A stretch of 9,630 nt of DNA from DASQUK01 sp035641315 (GTDB taxonomy: Bacteria > Actinomycetota > Acidimicrobiia > Acidimicrobiales > VFJN01): contig DASQUK010000194.1 of assembly GCA_035641315.1 (NCBI GenBank), forward strand, positions 1 through 9,630, written 5' to 3'. Made by a program: the position numbers and the translations under genes. A model generated the notes under the pieces. It saw nothing but the letters and a program-made list of their open reading frames with translations. It was not told where the DNA came from and did not search any database. This document shows, in pieces, positions 1 through 6,572 of the stretch; the first letter of the stretch is position 1, and each line of letters opens with the position of its first letter.

Positions 1-32
1 GGATCTCCGGACTTGGCGATGACAATCGTCAT
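1..32 (-). CDS. 5' end of an unidentified gene leaving the window
   Basis: On the minus strand an ATG at 32-30 overlaps the TGA of the preceding small ORF (ATGA). It opens a frame reading MTIVIAKSGD before the window ends. The overlap suggests translational coupling and a two-gene leftward operon. Ten residues are too few to assign a family. The same frame is open upstream to an ATG at 260-258, but that extension is a low-complexity Gly/Ala/Arg/Pro stretch typical of an out-of-frame reading, so the coupled start is preferred. Confidence 0.3.
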   Translation of the reverse strand, partial: MTIVIAKSGD

Positions 33-184
33 GCGAGCCATCCGGCCCGACCCGCCCGACGGGTTAGCGGCGGGACCACCACGCCCACTACCAGGAGAAG
101 GACGACCGCGATGCCGATCGCGACGCGCCGCCACGGCCTTCGCGGTGGGCGGTGCCTGGTTGCCGGCTGCGCACGATCGACCAA
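29..184 (-). CDS. Small single-span membrane protein, 51 aa, TTG start
   Basis: The function is unknown. The reading starts at TTG (184-182), preceded by AGGAGG (195-190) with a 5-nt spacer, which is an almost ideal ribosome binding site. The N-terminal 20 residues are Arg/Pro-rich. They are followed by one clear hydrophobic helix at about residues 21-40 (VAIGIAVVLLLVVGVVVPPL), then a basic tail (TRRAGRAG) and the stop. Positive charge on both sides leaves the topology uncertain. The stop overlaps the ATG of the next leftward frame (ATGA). The gene is divergent from padR across about 258 bp. The hydrophobic helix together with the strong Shine-Dalgarno argues against chance, but codon evidence in so short a frame is limited and no homologue is recognised. 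Confidence 0.45.
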   Translation of the reverse strand: MVDRAQPATRHRPPRRPWRRVAIGIAVVLLLVVGVVVPPLTRRAGRAGWLA

Positions 185-390
185 TGACGCCTCCTGCGCT
201 CGCGGTCATCGTGGCCTGACCGGCGCGGGCGATGGCAGGGCCGAAGGACCCCGCACGCATCGCCAGTCGGCAGCCGATATCAGCGACGATACGGATGCGG
301 TGCGCCGGTGTCGTGGCGTTCGGCGGACGTGTGATGGGCGACCTTGTCCACGGCACGCCGCCCGCAGCCGGCGAACCCACCGGGCTTCGC
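185..390. other. Divergent intergenic region
   Basis: No convincing gene is seen here. Short frames on both strands are Arg/Pro-rich readings with no ribosome binding site and no domain signal. The stretch lies between the leftward small membrane gene and the rightward padR gene, so it should hold both promoters. It contains one isolated CCGATATC at 274-281, a half-site of the dyad that lies upstream of padR. Confidence 0.5.
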
Positions 391-419
391 GCACCGATAT
401 CGTAGTTCGATATCGGTGC
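391..419. promoter_or_regulatory. Probable PadR operator: perfect 12-bp inverted repeat
   Basis: The left arm GCACCGATATCG (391-402) and right arm CGATATCGGTGC (408-419) are exact reverse complements around the spacer TAGTT. The dyad ends 23 bp before the padR ATG. PadR proteins bind AT-centred dyads and usually repress their own operon, so autoregulation of padR and the permease is the natural reading. A stray half-site lies at 274-281. As RNA the element would form a hairpin, but there is no T-tract, so a terminator is less likely. Confidence 0.7.
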
Positions 420-442
420 CCAGGTGGTTAGCCTCGGTGATC

Positions 443-732
443 ATGCGTGAGTTCCTGCGCGGTGCCGTCAAGCTGCACGTGCTGCACCACGCCGCCGAGG
501 GCGACATGCACGGGGCGTGGATGGCCGAGGAGCTGGGCCGGCACGGCTACAAGATCAGTCCCGGCACCTTGTACCCGACGCTGCACCGCATGGAGGCCGA
601 CGGGCTGTTGGTGTCCCGGCGCGAGGTGGTCGATGGGCGGACCCGGCGCGTGTACCGGGCGACGAAGCAGGGCCGAGCGGTCCTGTCCGAGACCCGGGCG
701 GCGCTGCGCGAGCTGGCCGAGGAGGTGCTCGG

Positions 733-736
<4 letters not shown>
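443..736 (+). CDS. PadR-family transcriptional regulator
   Basis: This is a 97-residue winged-helix repressor of the short PadR type. The N-terminus (MREFLRGAVKLHVLHHAAEG) is the usual PadR helix 1, and the recognition-helix and wing region carries the family signature SPGTLYPTLHRMEADGLL at about 39-56. The wing follows (GRTRRVYRATKQG, about 65-77), then a short amphipathic C-terminal helix for dimerisation. The ATG at 443 is chosen because the fold begins exactly there; residues encoded further upstream overlap the operator and look random. The family responds to small molecules such as phenolics or drugs, but the ligand here cannot be read. The stop overlaps the start of the permease gene, so the two are co-translated, and the dyad just upstream suggests autorepression of both. 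Confidence 0.9.
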
Positions 737-2061
<1,325 letters not shown>

Positions 2062-2097
2062 CATACGCACGCGGCTCCTTCGGGAGCTGCGGGCCTC

Positions 2098-2117
2098 GTA
2101 GTAGACCAGTCCACTAC
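2098..2117. repeat. Imperfect palindrome upstream of tRNA-like repeat 1
   Basis: GTAGTAGACCAGTCCACTAC is palindromic except at one symmetric pair and the central bases. It begins 37 bp after the permease stop. Its right edge CTACG lies 96 bp before the tRNA-like block, against 98 bp in the other two copies, so it appears to be the counterpart of the perfect palindromes at 4601 and 9337. An alternative pairing of CCAGTCCACT (2106-2115) with AGTGGACTGG (2190-2199) would span most of the intervening segment. Confidence 0.5.
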
Positions 2118-2209
2118 GCCACGGACTCAGCACCACTGGGTGGACGAATCCGTGGACGGAGCACCACGTCGGACCACTCGCCACGACGGAGTGGACTGGG
2201 ACCGACACA

Positions 2210-2267
2210 TTGCCAAGGTGAGGGTCGCGGGTTCGAGTCCCGTCGTCCGCTCAAAAGTTCCTGGTCA
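2210..2267 (+). repeat. tRNA-Gly(GCC) 3'-half direct repeat, copy 1 (putative att site)
   Basis: Bases 2210-2252 are identical over 43 nt to copies 2 and 3. They read as the anticodon loop TTGCCAA (anticodon GCC), the 3' anticodon strand, the variable loop, a perfect T-arm (GCGGG TTCGAGT CCCGT, with one G-T pair) and the acceptor strand CGTCCGC. There is no CCA: the sequence continues TCAAAAG and then CTGGTCA (2261-2267), a tail shared with copy 3. No 5' half with a D-arm or the complementary acceptor strand GCGGACG is present, and the 5' anticodon strand pairs poorly, so this is not a functional tRNA. A fragment bounded at the anticodon loop is typical of tyrosine-recombinase attachment sites in tRNA genes. 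Confidence 0.85.
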
Positions 2268-2306
2268 TAGGGCCGCGTCTTCACTGCGTCGTCCATCCCG
2301 TGCACC

Positions 2307-2351
2307 CCGTCGTAGAGCGTGGCGCATTGGTCGCCGTAGTGAGGCTCTACC
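2307..2351 (-). repeat. Inverted, split copy of the boundary palindrome
   Basis: CCGTCGTAGAGCG at 2307-2319 matches exactly 13 nt of the reverse complement of the palindrome unit seen at 4599-4619 and 9335-9355. The other half, CTCTACC, appears at 2345-2351 after a 25-nt insertion. GTAGAGC (2312-2318) pairs with GCTCTAC (2344-2350), and GGCG/CGCC (2321-2324 and 2332-2335) can pair inside, giving a nested hairpin. It lies 54 bp after the first tRNA-like block. Confidence 0.5.
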
Positions 2352-2365
2352 GAGCTCTTCGGTAG
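2347..2365. other. Hairpin, 7-bp stem and 5-nt loop
   Basis: CTACCGA (2347-2353) and TCGGTAG (2359-2365) are exact reverse complements around GCTCT. The hairpin overlaps the right half of the split palindrome, so the two structures are mutually exclusive. There is no T-tract, so a rho-independent terminator is not claimed. Confidence 0.45.
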
Positions 2366-2408
2366 CCCGCTCATCGCGGCGTTCCGGCCGAACGACCTGG
2401 CGCCGCCG

Positions 2409-3851
2409 GTGGACGACGTGGAGCCGTCAGTCTCAGGCTCAGGTCCGGCTGAATTTGCCTGGCCCTTGCTGCCCAACCCCTCGCCGCTCGGTTGGCTATT
2501 CGTTCGGGACTCTCGCCATAGTGTCGAGGTTGTGACCGGTGGAGCATCCGAGGAGTGCGGCGCGTCCGACGCCCGGACGTCGTTTGACGGCGCCTCATTG
2601 TGCGACCAGTGCGCCGATCGCCGAGTCGCCCGCATCACCGGGTACCCCGAGCTGCCCGAACCGCCGCCACCAGCGACCCTGCCGGGCCCAGACGGGCGGG
2701 AGCACCACTTCGGGATCCGAGTCCGGCGTGCCCCGACGGGGATCGAGGTCGAGCTCCAGGAGACCGGGGTCGCCGGTCCGGACGACGGCTATCACTTCGC
2801 AGTGCTCGGTCCGCACGACGCCGACGTGGACGCGCTCGTGGAGGGCGTGACTCGACGCGCCACGGATGGCATTGAAAAGCAGCAACTGCAGCCTCATCCG
2901 CACCGAGGCGGCGGGCTGCTACGAGACGACGGCGTCGAAGGCCGACTCGTCTGGTGCGGCGAGCGTGAGCCCGGTAGTCCGTACGACGTCGCTGTCGACG
3001 GCCGCCGCCTGACACGGGACGAGCTCGGCCAGGCACTCGAACCATACGAAGGTTGGCGCTTTCGCTTCGTGCTCGAAGATCCGTGCGACGACGTGCGGCC
3101 GGACGCAGACGTGATCGCCATGTCTGCTCGGCGCGCTCAGGAGGTGCAACCGATGTCAGGTACAGCTGGACGGCCGACCATCGACGAAGCGTTAGTCGAA
3201 TTCCTCGTCGAGCAGGAGAAGCGGCTCGCCCCGCGGACGTTCCGCAACTACGCCGATGTCATACATCTCCTACGGGACTGCCTCAACGGCTACGGCCATG
3301 AATTCCTCGATGCCGACGAGCGCACGCGATGGGAGACCGCGTACGAACGGGACGAGGAGGCGTTCGTTCACGTCTTCGGGCCGGCGAAGATCGCCGACAA
3401 CCTCGGTGAGTTCCTGGACTACTTCATGATCCGAAAGGTGATGGCGGGCGAAGAGCTGCTGCGCGCTGCCGGGACCGTGACGAAGAAGCTCGCGAAATGG
3501 TTGGGCGTGCACGGCTACCTCGATGAGAACGCCGTCGAGGACGCAGTCGACCGAGGAGCCGCAGCGGCGCGCGACCTCCCGAACGCCGAGAAGCTCTCGG
3601 GCCTGCTATACGAGCAAGCCCGGAAGTCCAGGATCGATGTCCAGGCGCTCGATGACGACGACTACGTCGAGGACTACTTGATGATCGACCGTGTTGAACC
3701 CGGTGCACTCTGGTTCGAGGGGGAGATCGGTCCGGTCAAGGTGCCGAAGGCCGCGTCCGACATCGCGCAGCCGGGCTGGTCGATCAACATCGTGCTCGGC
3801 CGAACGAACAAGACCTGGCACGTAGTCGAGGTTGGCAACGTCTACCCGTGA
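2409..3851 (+). CDS. Two-part protein: Cys-motif domain of unknown function plus SAM-like recombinase N-domain-type protein
   Basis: This is a 480-residue reading from GTG at 2409. No ribosome binding site supports that start, and GTG at 2532 (codon 42) is an alternative, since the first 40 residues look unstructured. The first recognisable part has CDQCADRR (C65, C68) followed by TGYPELPEPPPP, then a strand-rich region (about 97-150), and ends near VDGRRLTRDELGQALEPYEGWRFRF (199-220, split here only for description). The second part begins at M249 (MSGTAGRPTIDEAL). At about 255-290 it has helices (FLVEQEKRLAPRTFRNYADV) resembling the SAM-like core-binding domain of tyrosine recombinases. Helical and acidic regions and a strand-rich C-terminus ending EVGNVYP follow. 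No catalytic R-H-R-Y domain is present. An internal ribosome binding site suggests M249 is also used as a start. The function is unknown. Confidence 0.75.
   Translation: MDDVEPSVSGSGPAEFAWPLLPNPSPLGWLFVRDSRHSVEVVTGGASEECGASDARTSFDGASLCDQCADRRVARITGYPELPEPPPPATLPGPDGREHHFGIRVRRAPTGIEVELQETGVAGPDDGYHFAVLGPHDADVDALVEGVTRRATDGIEKQQLQPHPHRGGGLLRDDGVEGRLVWCGEREPGSPYDVAVDGRRLTRDELGQALEPYEGWRFRFVLEDPCDDVRPDADVIAMSARRAQEVQPMSGTAGRPTIDEALVEFLVEQEKRLAPRTFRNYADVIHLLRDCLNGYGHEFLDADERTRWETAYERDEEAFVHVFGPAKIADNLGEFLDYFMIRKVMAGEELLRAAGTVTKKLAKWLGVHGYLDENAVEDAVDRGAAAARDLPNAEKLSGLLYEQARKSRIDVQALDDDDYVEDYLMIDRVEPGALWFEGEIGPVKVPKAASDIAQPGWSINIVLGRTNKTWHVVEVGNVYP
3139..3155 (+). promoter_or_regulatory. Strong internal Shine-Dalgarno and ATG inside the fused ORF
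   Basis: AGGAGGTG (3139-3146), a 6-nt spacer and ATG (3153-3155) make a near-consensus ribosome binding site, in frame with the longer ORF at codon 249. It sits exactly where the second conserved block begins, so a separate 232-residue protein (3153-3851) is probably made, alone or alongside the long form. Confidence 0.7.
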
Positions 3852-3869
3852 AGATGGTCACTGGGAGCT

Positions 3870-4292
3870 TCACCCAACGACCGCGATCGTCATCCCCGCC
3901 GCCCTGGCCGCAGTGAGCAGTGCCTCGTCCCCTGCGACGACGACGAGGTCTGGATCGCTCACTCGATCCGCCGCCGCGAGGTGTACAGCGTCGTAGCCCC
4001 GAAGACCGTGCGCCTCTGCGAGTTGCCCTGCGTGCCGAGCGAGCGCGTCGTCGACCTCGACGAGATCGAACTCTTCGTATCTCGAGTCGAACTCGATCAC
4101 CGCGGCCCGAAGCTGGCGAGCCGTAAGTCTTCCGAGGCGGTGCGCCTGTGCGAGAGCTGCGCGACCCTCGGGGTACACGAGTCGGGCGCACACAACGCGG
4201 TCAGCCCCATCCCACAGCGCGCCCGCCCGAGCGGAGCCGGCCTCGACGACGAGCAAAGGCACCACCGCGGAGGTATCGAAGTACGCGATCAC
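3870..4292 (-). CDS. vapC: VapC-type PIN-domain toxin
   Basis: This is a 140-residue PIN-domain ribonuclease, the toxin of a type II toxin-antitoxin pair. The four acidic residues expected for Mg2+ coordination are visible: D6 in YFDTSA, E42 in YPEG, D101 in GYDAVHLA and D122 in VAGDEAL. Length and residue order match VapC throughout, so the toxin should be active; VapC enzymes usually cut tRNA or rRNA, but the target cannot be read here. The start is GTG at 4292-4290, overlapping the antitoxin TGA (GTGA). Its own Shine-Dalgarno is weak, so translation likely depends on the antitoxin gene, as is usual. It ends 18 bp from the convergent fused ORF. Confidence 0.93.
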   Translation of the reverse strand: MIAYFDTSAVVPLLVVEAGSARAGALWDGADRVVCARLVYPEGRAALAQAHRLGRLTARQLRAAVIEFDSRYEEFDLVEVDDALARHAGQLAEAHGLRGYDAVHLAAADRVSDPDLVVVAGDEALLTAARAAGMTIAVVG

Positions 4293-4543
4293 CTGCGCTG
4301 ATCGGCGACGAGATCGGAGACCGTGCCCTTGGACTTGATGGGCCTTCCGGCGCGGCGCTTCGGCCGCTGCGCCGGCGTCACGACACCCTCCGCGATGAGC
4401 CGATCGAGAACGCGCTCGGTCCCGAAGGGAAGGACGCGGGCAATGGCATGTCCTCGATCGGTGACGACGACCTCCTCACCGTCACGCACCCGGTCGAGGT
4501 ACCGGCTCAGGTTGTTGCGCAGCTCTCTGACGCCAACCTCCAT
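4289..4543 (-). CDS. Phd/YefM-family antitoxin (VapB-like)
   Basis: This is an 84-residue antitoxin partner of the adjacent PIN toxin. The N-terminal DNA-binding and dimerisation region of the Phd/YefM fold is plain (MEVGVRELRNNLSRYLDRV, then GEEVVVTDRGHAIARVLP). The C-terminal half (about 45-84) is basic and probably disordered until it wraps the toxin. The ATG at 4543-4541 is preferred: GAGGAG (4557-4552) lies 8 nt upstream and the fold starts there. A GTG three codons earlier (4552) would overlap that Shine-Dalgarno. The antitoxin comes first, with a 4-base overlap into the toxin, which is the standard arrangement. Family members repress their own promoter, here probably through the repeats at 4557-4592. 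Confidence 0.92.
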   Translation of the reverse strand: MEVGVRELRNNLSRYLDRVRDGEEVVVTDRGHAIARVLPFGTERVLDRLIAEGVVTPAQRPKRRAGRPIKSKGTVSDLVADQRR

Positions 4544-4556
4544 GGGGAACACTCCT

Positions 4557-4592
4557 CTGATGTAGCCACTAGACAGGCATCAGTGTAGCCAC
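4557..4592 (-). promoter_or_regulatory. Putative toxin-antitoxin operator: paired repeats
   Basis: TGTAGCCAC occurs twice in direct orientation (4561-4569 and 4584-4592, 23 bp apart), and CTGATG (4557-4562) faces CATCAG (4578-4583). The array starts at the antitoxin ribosome binding site and covers the only space available for the promoter. Phd/YefM antitoxins bind repeated sites at their own promoter, so autoregulation is likely. The exact -35 and -10 boxes are not clear. Confidence 0.5.
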
Positions 4593-4600
4593 ATTCGAAG

Positions 4601-4614
4601 GTAGAGCGCTCTAC
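4601..4614. repeat. Perfect 14-bp palindrome upstream of tRNA-like repeat 2
   Basis: GTAGAGCGCTCTAC is its own reverse complement. The surrounding 21 nt (4599-4619) are identical to 9335-9355. It starts exactly 108 bp before the tRNA-like block, the same spacing as copy 3, and lies just upstream of the toxin-antitoxin promoter region. Confidence 0.85.
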
Positions 4615-4619
4615 GACGG

Positions 4620-4708
4620 AGCGGATTGGGCGGTGCAAGCGGACAACTCCACGGACGGGCGCGCAGGTCAACGTCGTCAGCCTCACGCGATAGACGTCCG
4701 CGACGGCC
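4620..4708. other. Variable segment between palindrome and tRNA-like block, copy 2
   Basis: This segment is not alignable with the equivalent segments at 2118-2209 and 9356-9444, despite nearly equal length. GCGGAC (4639-4644) can pair with GTCCGC (4696-4701) to enclose most of it. No open reading frame of note lies within it. Confidence 0.45.
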
Positions 4709-4769
4709 TTGCCAAGGTGAGGGTCGCGGGTTCGAGTCCCGTCGTCCGCTCCACGGAAAGTGCTGGTCA
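4709..4769 (+). repeat. tRNA-Gly(GCC) 3'-half direct repeat, copy 2 (putative att site)
   Basis: Bases 4709-4751 are identical to the 43-nt block of the other copies. Here the acceptor end continues to a full CCA (4751-4753), so this copy best preserves the tRNA 3' terminus. Between the CCA and the shared CTGGTCA (4763-4769) lies CGGAAAGTG, differing from the CAAAAG form in copies 1 and 3. Together with 4707-4708, CCTTGCCAAGG forms a near-dyad centred on the anticodon, the position where tyrosine integrases using anticodon-loop sites exchange strands. No tRNA 5' half is present. Confidence 0.85.
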
Positions 4770-4949
4770 AACTTCCATGGCCTGACGGCCACCCTCGGGG
4801 ATGTTCGTCGAGCTGGGGCTCGGATGAACGTGTCAGAAGGGACGCGCTCCGGGGATCCGTCCAGCCCGTCAGCTCCTGTGGTATATCGCGACGACAGGTA
4901 CGGACGGCGCGAGAGTGCGGACCTCGTTGGGTGGCGGCCGGCGAGTGCT
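4754..4949. other. Intergenic region downstream of repeat 2
   Basis: No supported gene lies here; open frames on the plus strand are antisense continuations of the UPF0158 gene or lack any start signal. A hairpin CGAGC-TGGG-GCTCG occupies 4809-4822, 58 bp after the tRNA-like block, comparable to the hairpin 60 bp after copy 1. The leftward operon ends at 4950, and no clear terminator follows it. Confidence 0.4.
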
Positions 4950-5675
4950 TCACGGCTCGGGTCCAGGGTGGCTTGGCGGTGCTGGGCAGTAGCCGGCGGC
5001 GGCGAGCCAGGCGCGTGCCCGGCCGCGCTGGCGCTCCTCAGACAAGGCGTACCAGCGTTCGAGCTCGTCGGGCCACCGGGCGAGGACGTCCTTGAACCGC
5101 CGGAAGGCGCCCTTGCCCTCGATGGCGATCTCGAGCCGGTCGGCGCGGTCGCTATCGGCGATCGTGCCGATGAACCACTCCATGTCGCGGTATGCGTCGC
5201 GGGAGCCCTCGCAGTCGACCCAGAGCCAGCGGTCCGGGTCGTCGGACTCGTCCTCGTCTTCCTCGCCCATCTCCCGGGCGTAGTCGATCGCGGCCCGGTG
5301 CCAGACCTCGCCGGTCCTCAGATCTATCCGGCCGCCGCCGTTGACCGGGTCGCCTTCGAGGATCGTGGCAAGCTCGTCGAGGTCGACCGGCAGCGATTTT
5401 GGCATCGGTGGTGCTCCCCGACCGAGTGCCGCGTCGAGCTGTTCGGCGAGATCGTCGTCTCCGTACCAGCCGCGTGCGCGGAGCGCGTTGACGCACTCGG
5501 CACCGAGCTCGACTGCATGCTCGACGCGGCCGATGATCGCGACCAACAAGCCGTCGCCCAGGAGCTGCAACGCGTCGTCGCGTATCCCGCCGGTTCGCAC
5601 GCTGGCGACCACCGCCACGCCGTCGCCGCGATAGACGGCGCCACGAAGCGATCTTCTCCAGTCTCGTTCGGTCAT
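4950..5675 (-). CDS. UPF0158-family protein with N-terminal extension
   Basis: This is a 241-residue protein. Residues about 95-228 match the UPF0158 family, of unknown biochemical function: LPVDLDELATILEG at the start, then GGRIDLRTGEVWH (113-126), RWLWVDCEGSRDAYRDMEWF (149-168) and the C-terminal GKGAFRRFKDVLARWPDELE (187-206) with WY and AAAGY. The N-terminal 90 residues form a helical region (DDALQLLGDGLLVAIIGR, about 33-50, and ALRARGWYGDDDLAEQL, about 64-80) that many UPF0158 members lack. The ATG at 5675-5673 has no good Shine-Dalgarno. The gene lies 42 bp after the SWIM gene on the same strand and is therefore probably the third gene of that operon. An acidic linker (EEDEDESDDPD) divides the domain. 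Confidence 0.85.
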   Translation of the reverse strand: MTERDWRRSLRGAVYRGDGVAVVASVRTGGIRDDALQLLGDGLLVAIIGRVEHAVELGAECVNALRARGWYGDDDLAEQLDAALGRGAPPMPKSLPVDLDELATILEGDPVNGGGRIDLRTGEVWHRAAIDYAREMGEEDEDESDDPDRWLWVDCEGSRDAYRDMEWFIGTIADSDRADRLEIAIEGKGAFRRFKDVLARWPDELERWYALSEERQRGRARAWLAAAGYCPAPPSHPGPEP

Positions 5676-5717
5676 CGGGCCAATTGTCGTCGCCGCGTGG
5701 ACTGCAGGCTGGGACGC

Positions 5718-6572
5718 TCAGCTTGGCCCGACGGCTCCGTCGCCGCCGGCGCTGGGCAGGTGCTGGTACGCCGCTCGGATCACGTCGCGGAACGGGACAC
5801 CGGCGACGACGACGTCCAGCTCCTCGAGTTGATCGAGCACTGCTTCAGGGCACTCCGGATCGACCAGCGGGCTGGCCGAGGCGGGTGGCACGTCGGTGAG
5901 CGGCCGCAACGCTCCCGGTGGGAATGGCCACCACGGGGCGATCTCCTCGGCCGGCGGCTCATCGCCACTGCGGTTCTGCAGCGGTCCGAGGAGCTCATCG
6001 CGGGATCGGCCGCGCCAGCGAAGCAGCAGCCACGGATCGGTGTCGAGCTGATCAGCGAAGACGTAGAGCACGGCGGCTATGTGCTTGCACGGGTTCTCCC
6101 AATCCGGGCAGCTGCAGTCGGCGCGCACGTCTCGCCAGGCCCCCGGGAAGAGTGCGACGCCGGCCGTGTCGAAGGCGCCTTCGAGATCGGGTGGCACCTC
6201 GCCGGCGAGGAGTCGGGCGACGAAGCCGATCTTGGCTGCCATCGCCGACTCGATCTTTCTCCATTGCGTCGCGCTCGGCTCCGGAAGAGAGACGGTGACG
6301 AGATACGGCGTGCGACGTGAGCCCTGCACCTGGGCGGCGATCACCGCCGTTCGGACATCCAGGGTCAGGACTTGGCCGGAGCGGGCGTAGCGCCGGCCAC
6401 GCTGCATGCGGGCACCGAGGCCATAGGACTCGAGCGCGTCGATGAACCGACGGGACCACCAGGTCTCGGCCATCGTGCCGCGCCGCTTCGACGTGACCAG
6501 CCCGCCTTCGGCTGGTAGCGGCACCGAGGCGGGGTAGCGCTGCCAGGGGTCGTCCCACCTCCGGCGGGGCAT
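5718..6572 (-). CDS. SWIM zinc-finger protein, partner of SNF2 helicase
   Basis: This is a 284-residue protein with a SWIM zinc-binding motif C-x-C-x6-C-x-H: C153, C155, C162 and H164 in DCSCPDWENPCKHIAAV. The N-terminal part has the features usual in helicase-associated SWIM proteins (ETWWSRRFIDALESYGLGAR, about 36-55; RGRRYARSGQV, 58-68). The C-terminal third is Pro-rich and less conserved. Such proteins are regularly encoded next to HelZ/YwqA-type SNF2 helicases (Bacillus subtilis ywqB beside ywqA) and are thought to bind DNA or protein with them; the joint role is not settled. The ATG at 6572-6570 shares its A with the helicase stop (TGATG), so translation is coupled. The UPF0158 gene follows 42 bp downstream. 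Confidence 0.93.
   Translation of the reverse strand: MPRRRWDDPWQRYPASVPLPAEGGLVTSKRRGTMAETWWSRRFIDALESYGLGARMQRGRRYARSGQVLTLDVRTAVIAAQVQGSRRTPYLVTVSLPEPSATQWRKIESAMAAKIGFVARLLAGEVPPDLEGAFDTAGVALFPGAWRDVRADCSCPDWENPCKHIAAVLYVFADQLDTDPWLLLRWRGRSRDELLGPLQNRSGDEPPAEEIAPWWPFPPGALRPLTDVPPASASPLVDPECPEAVLDQLEELDVVVAGVPFRDVIRAAYQHLPSAGGDGAVGPS

Noticed and set aside
1..260. A long minus-strand frame open from ATG 260 to the window edge
   Set aside because: It is Gly/Ala/Arg/Pro-rich with no ribosome binding site, and it overlaps out of frame a membrane ORF that has a strong Shine-Dalgarno. Only the last ten codons, from the coupled ATG, were kept.
2210..2252. A functional tRNA gene at any of the three repeats
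   Set aside because: Only the 3' half is present; upstream there is no D-arm, no properly placed GCGGACG acceptor strand, and the anticodon stem is mispaired in every copy.
2098..2267. Integron attC site
   Set aside because: No GTTRRRY/RYYYAAC core sites or paired R and L boxes are present; the conserved end is clearly tRNA-derived.
4599..4751. A tRNA gene split by an intron between GGTAGAGCG and TTGCCAA
   Set aside because: GGTAGAGCG resembles a D-arm edge, but no acceptor strand or 5' D-arm precedes it, and the 90-bp inserts are far too short and too variable for a group I intron.
4626..6320. A 564-codon plus-strand open frame
   Set aside because: It runs antisense to the UPF0158 and SWIM genes, which have clear domains. 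Its product is low in complexity with no family signature.
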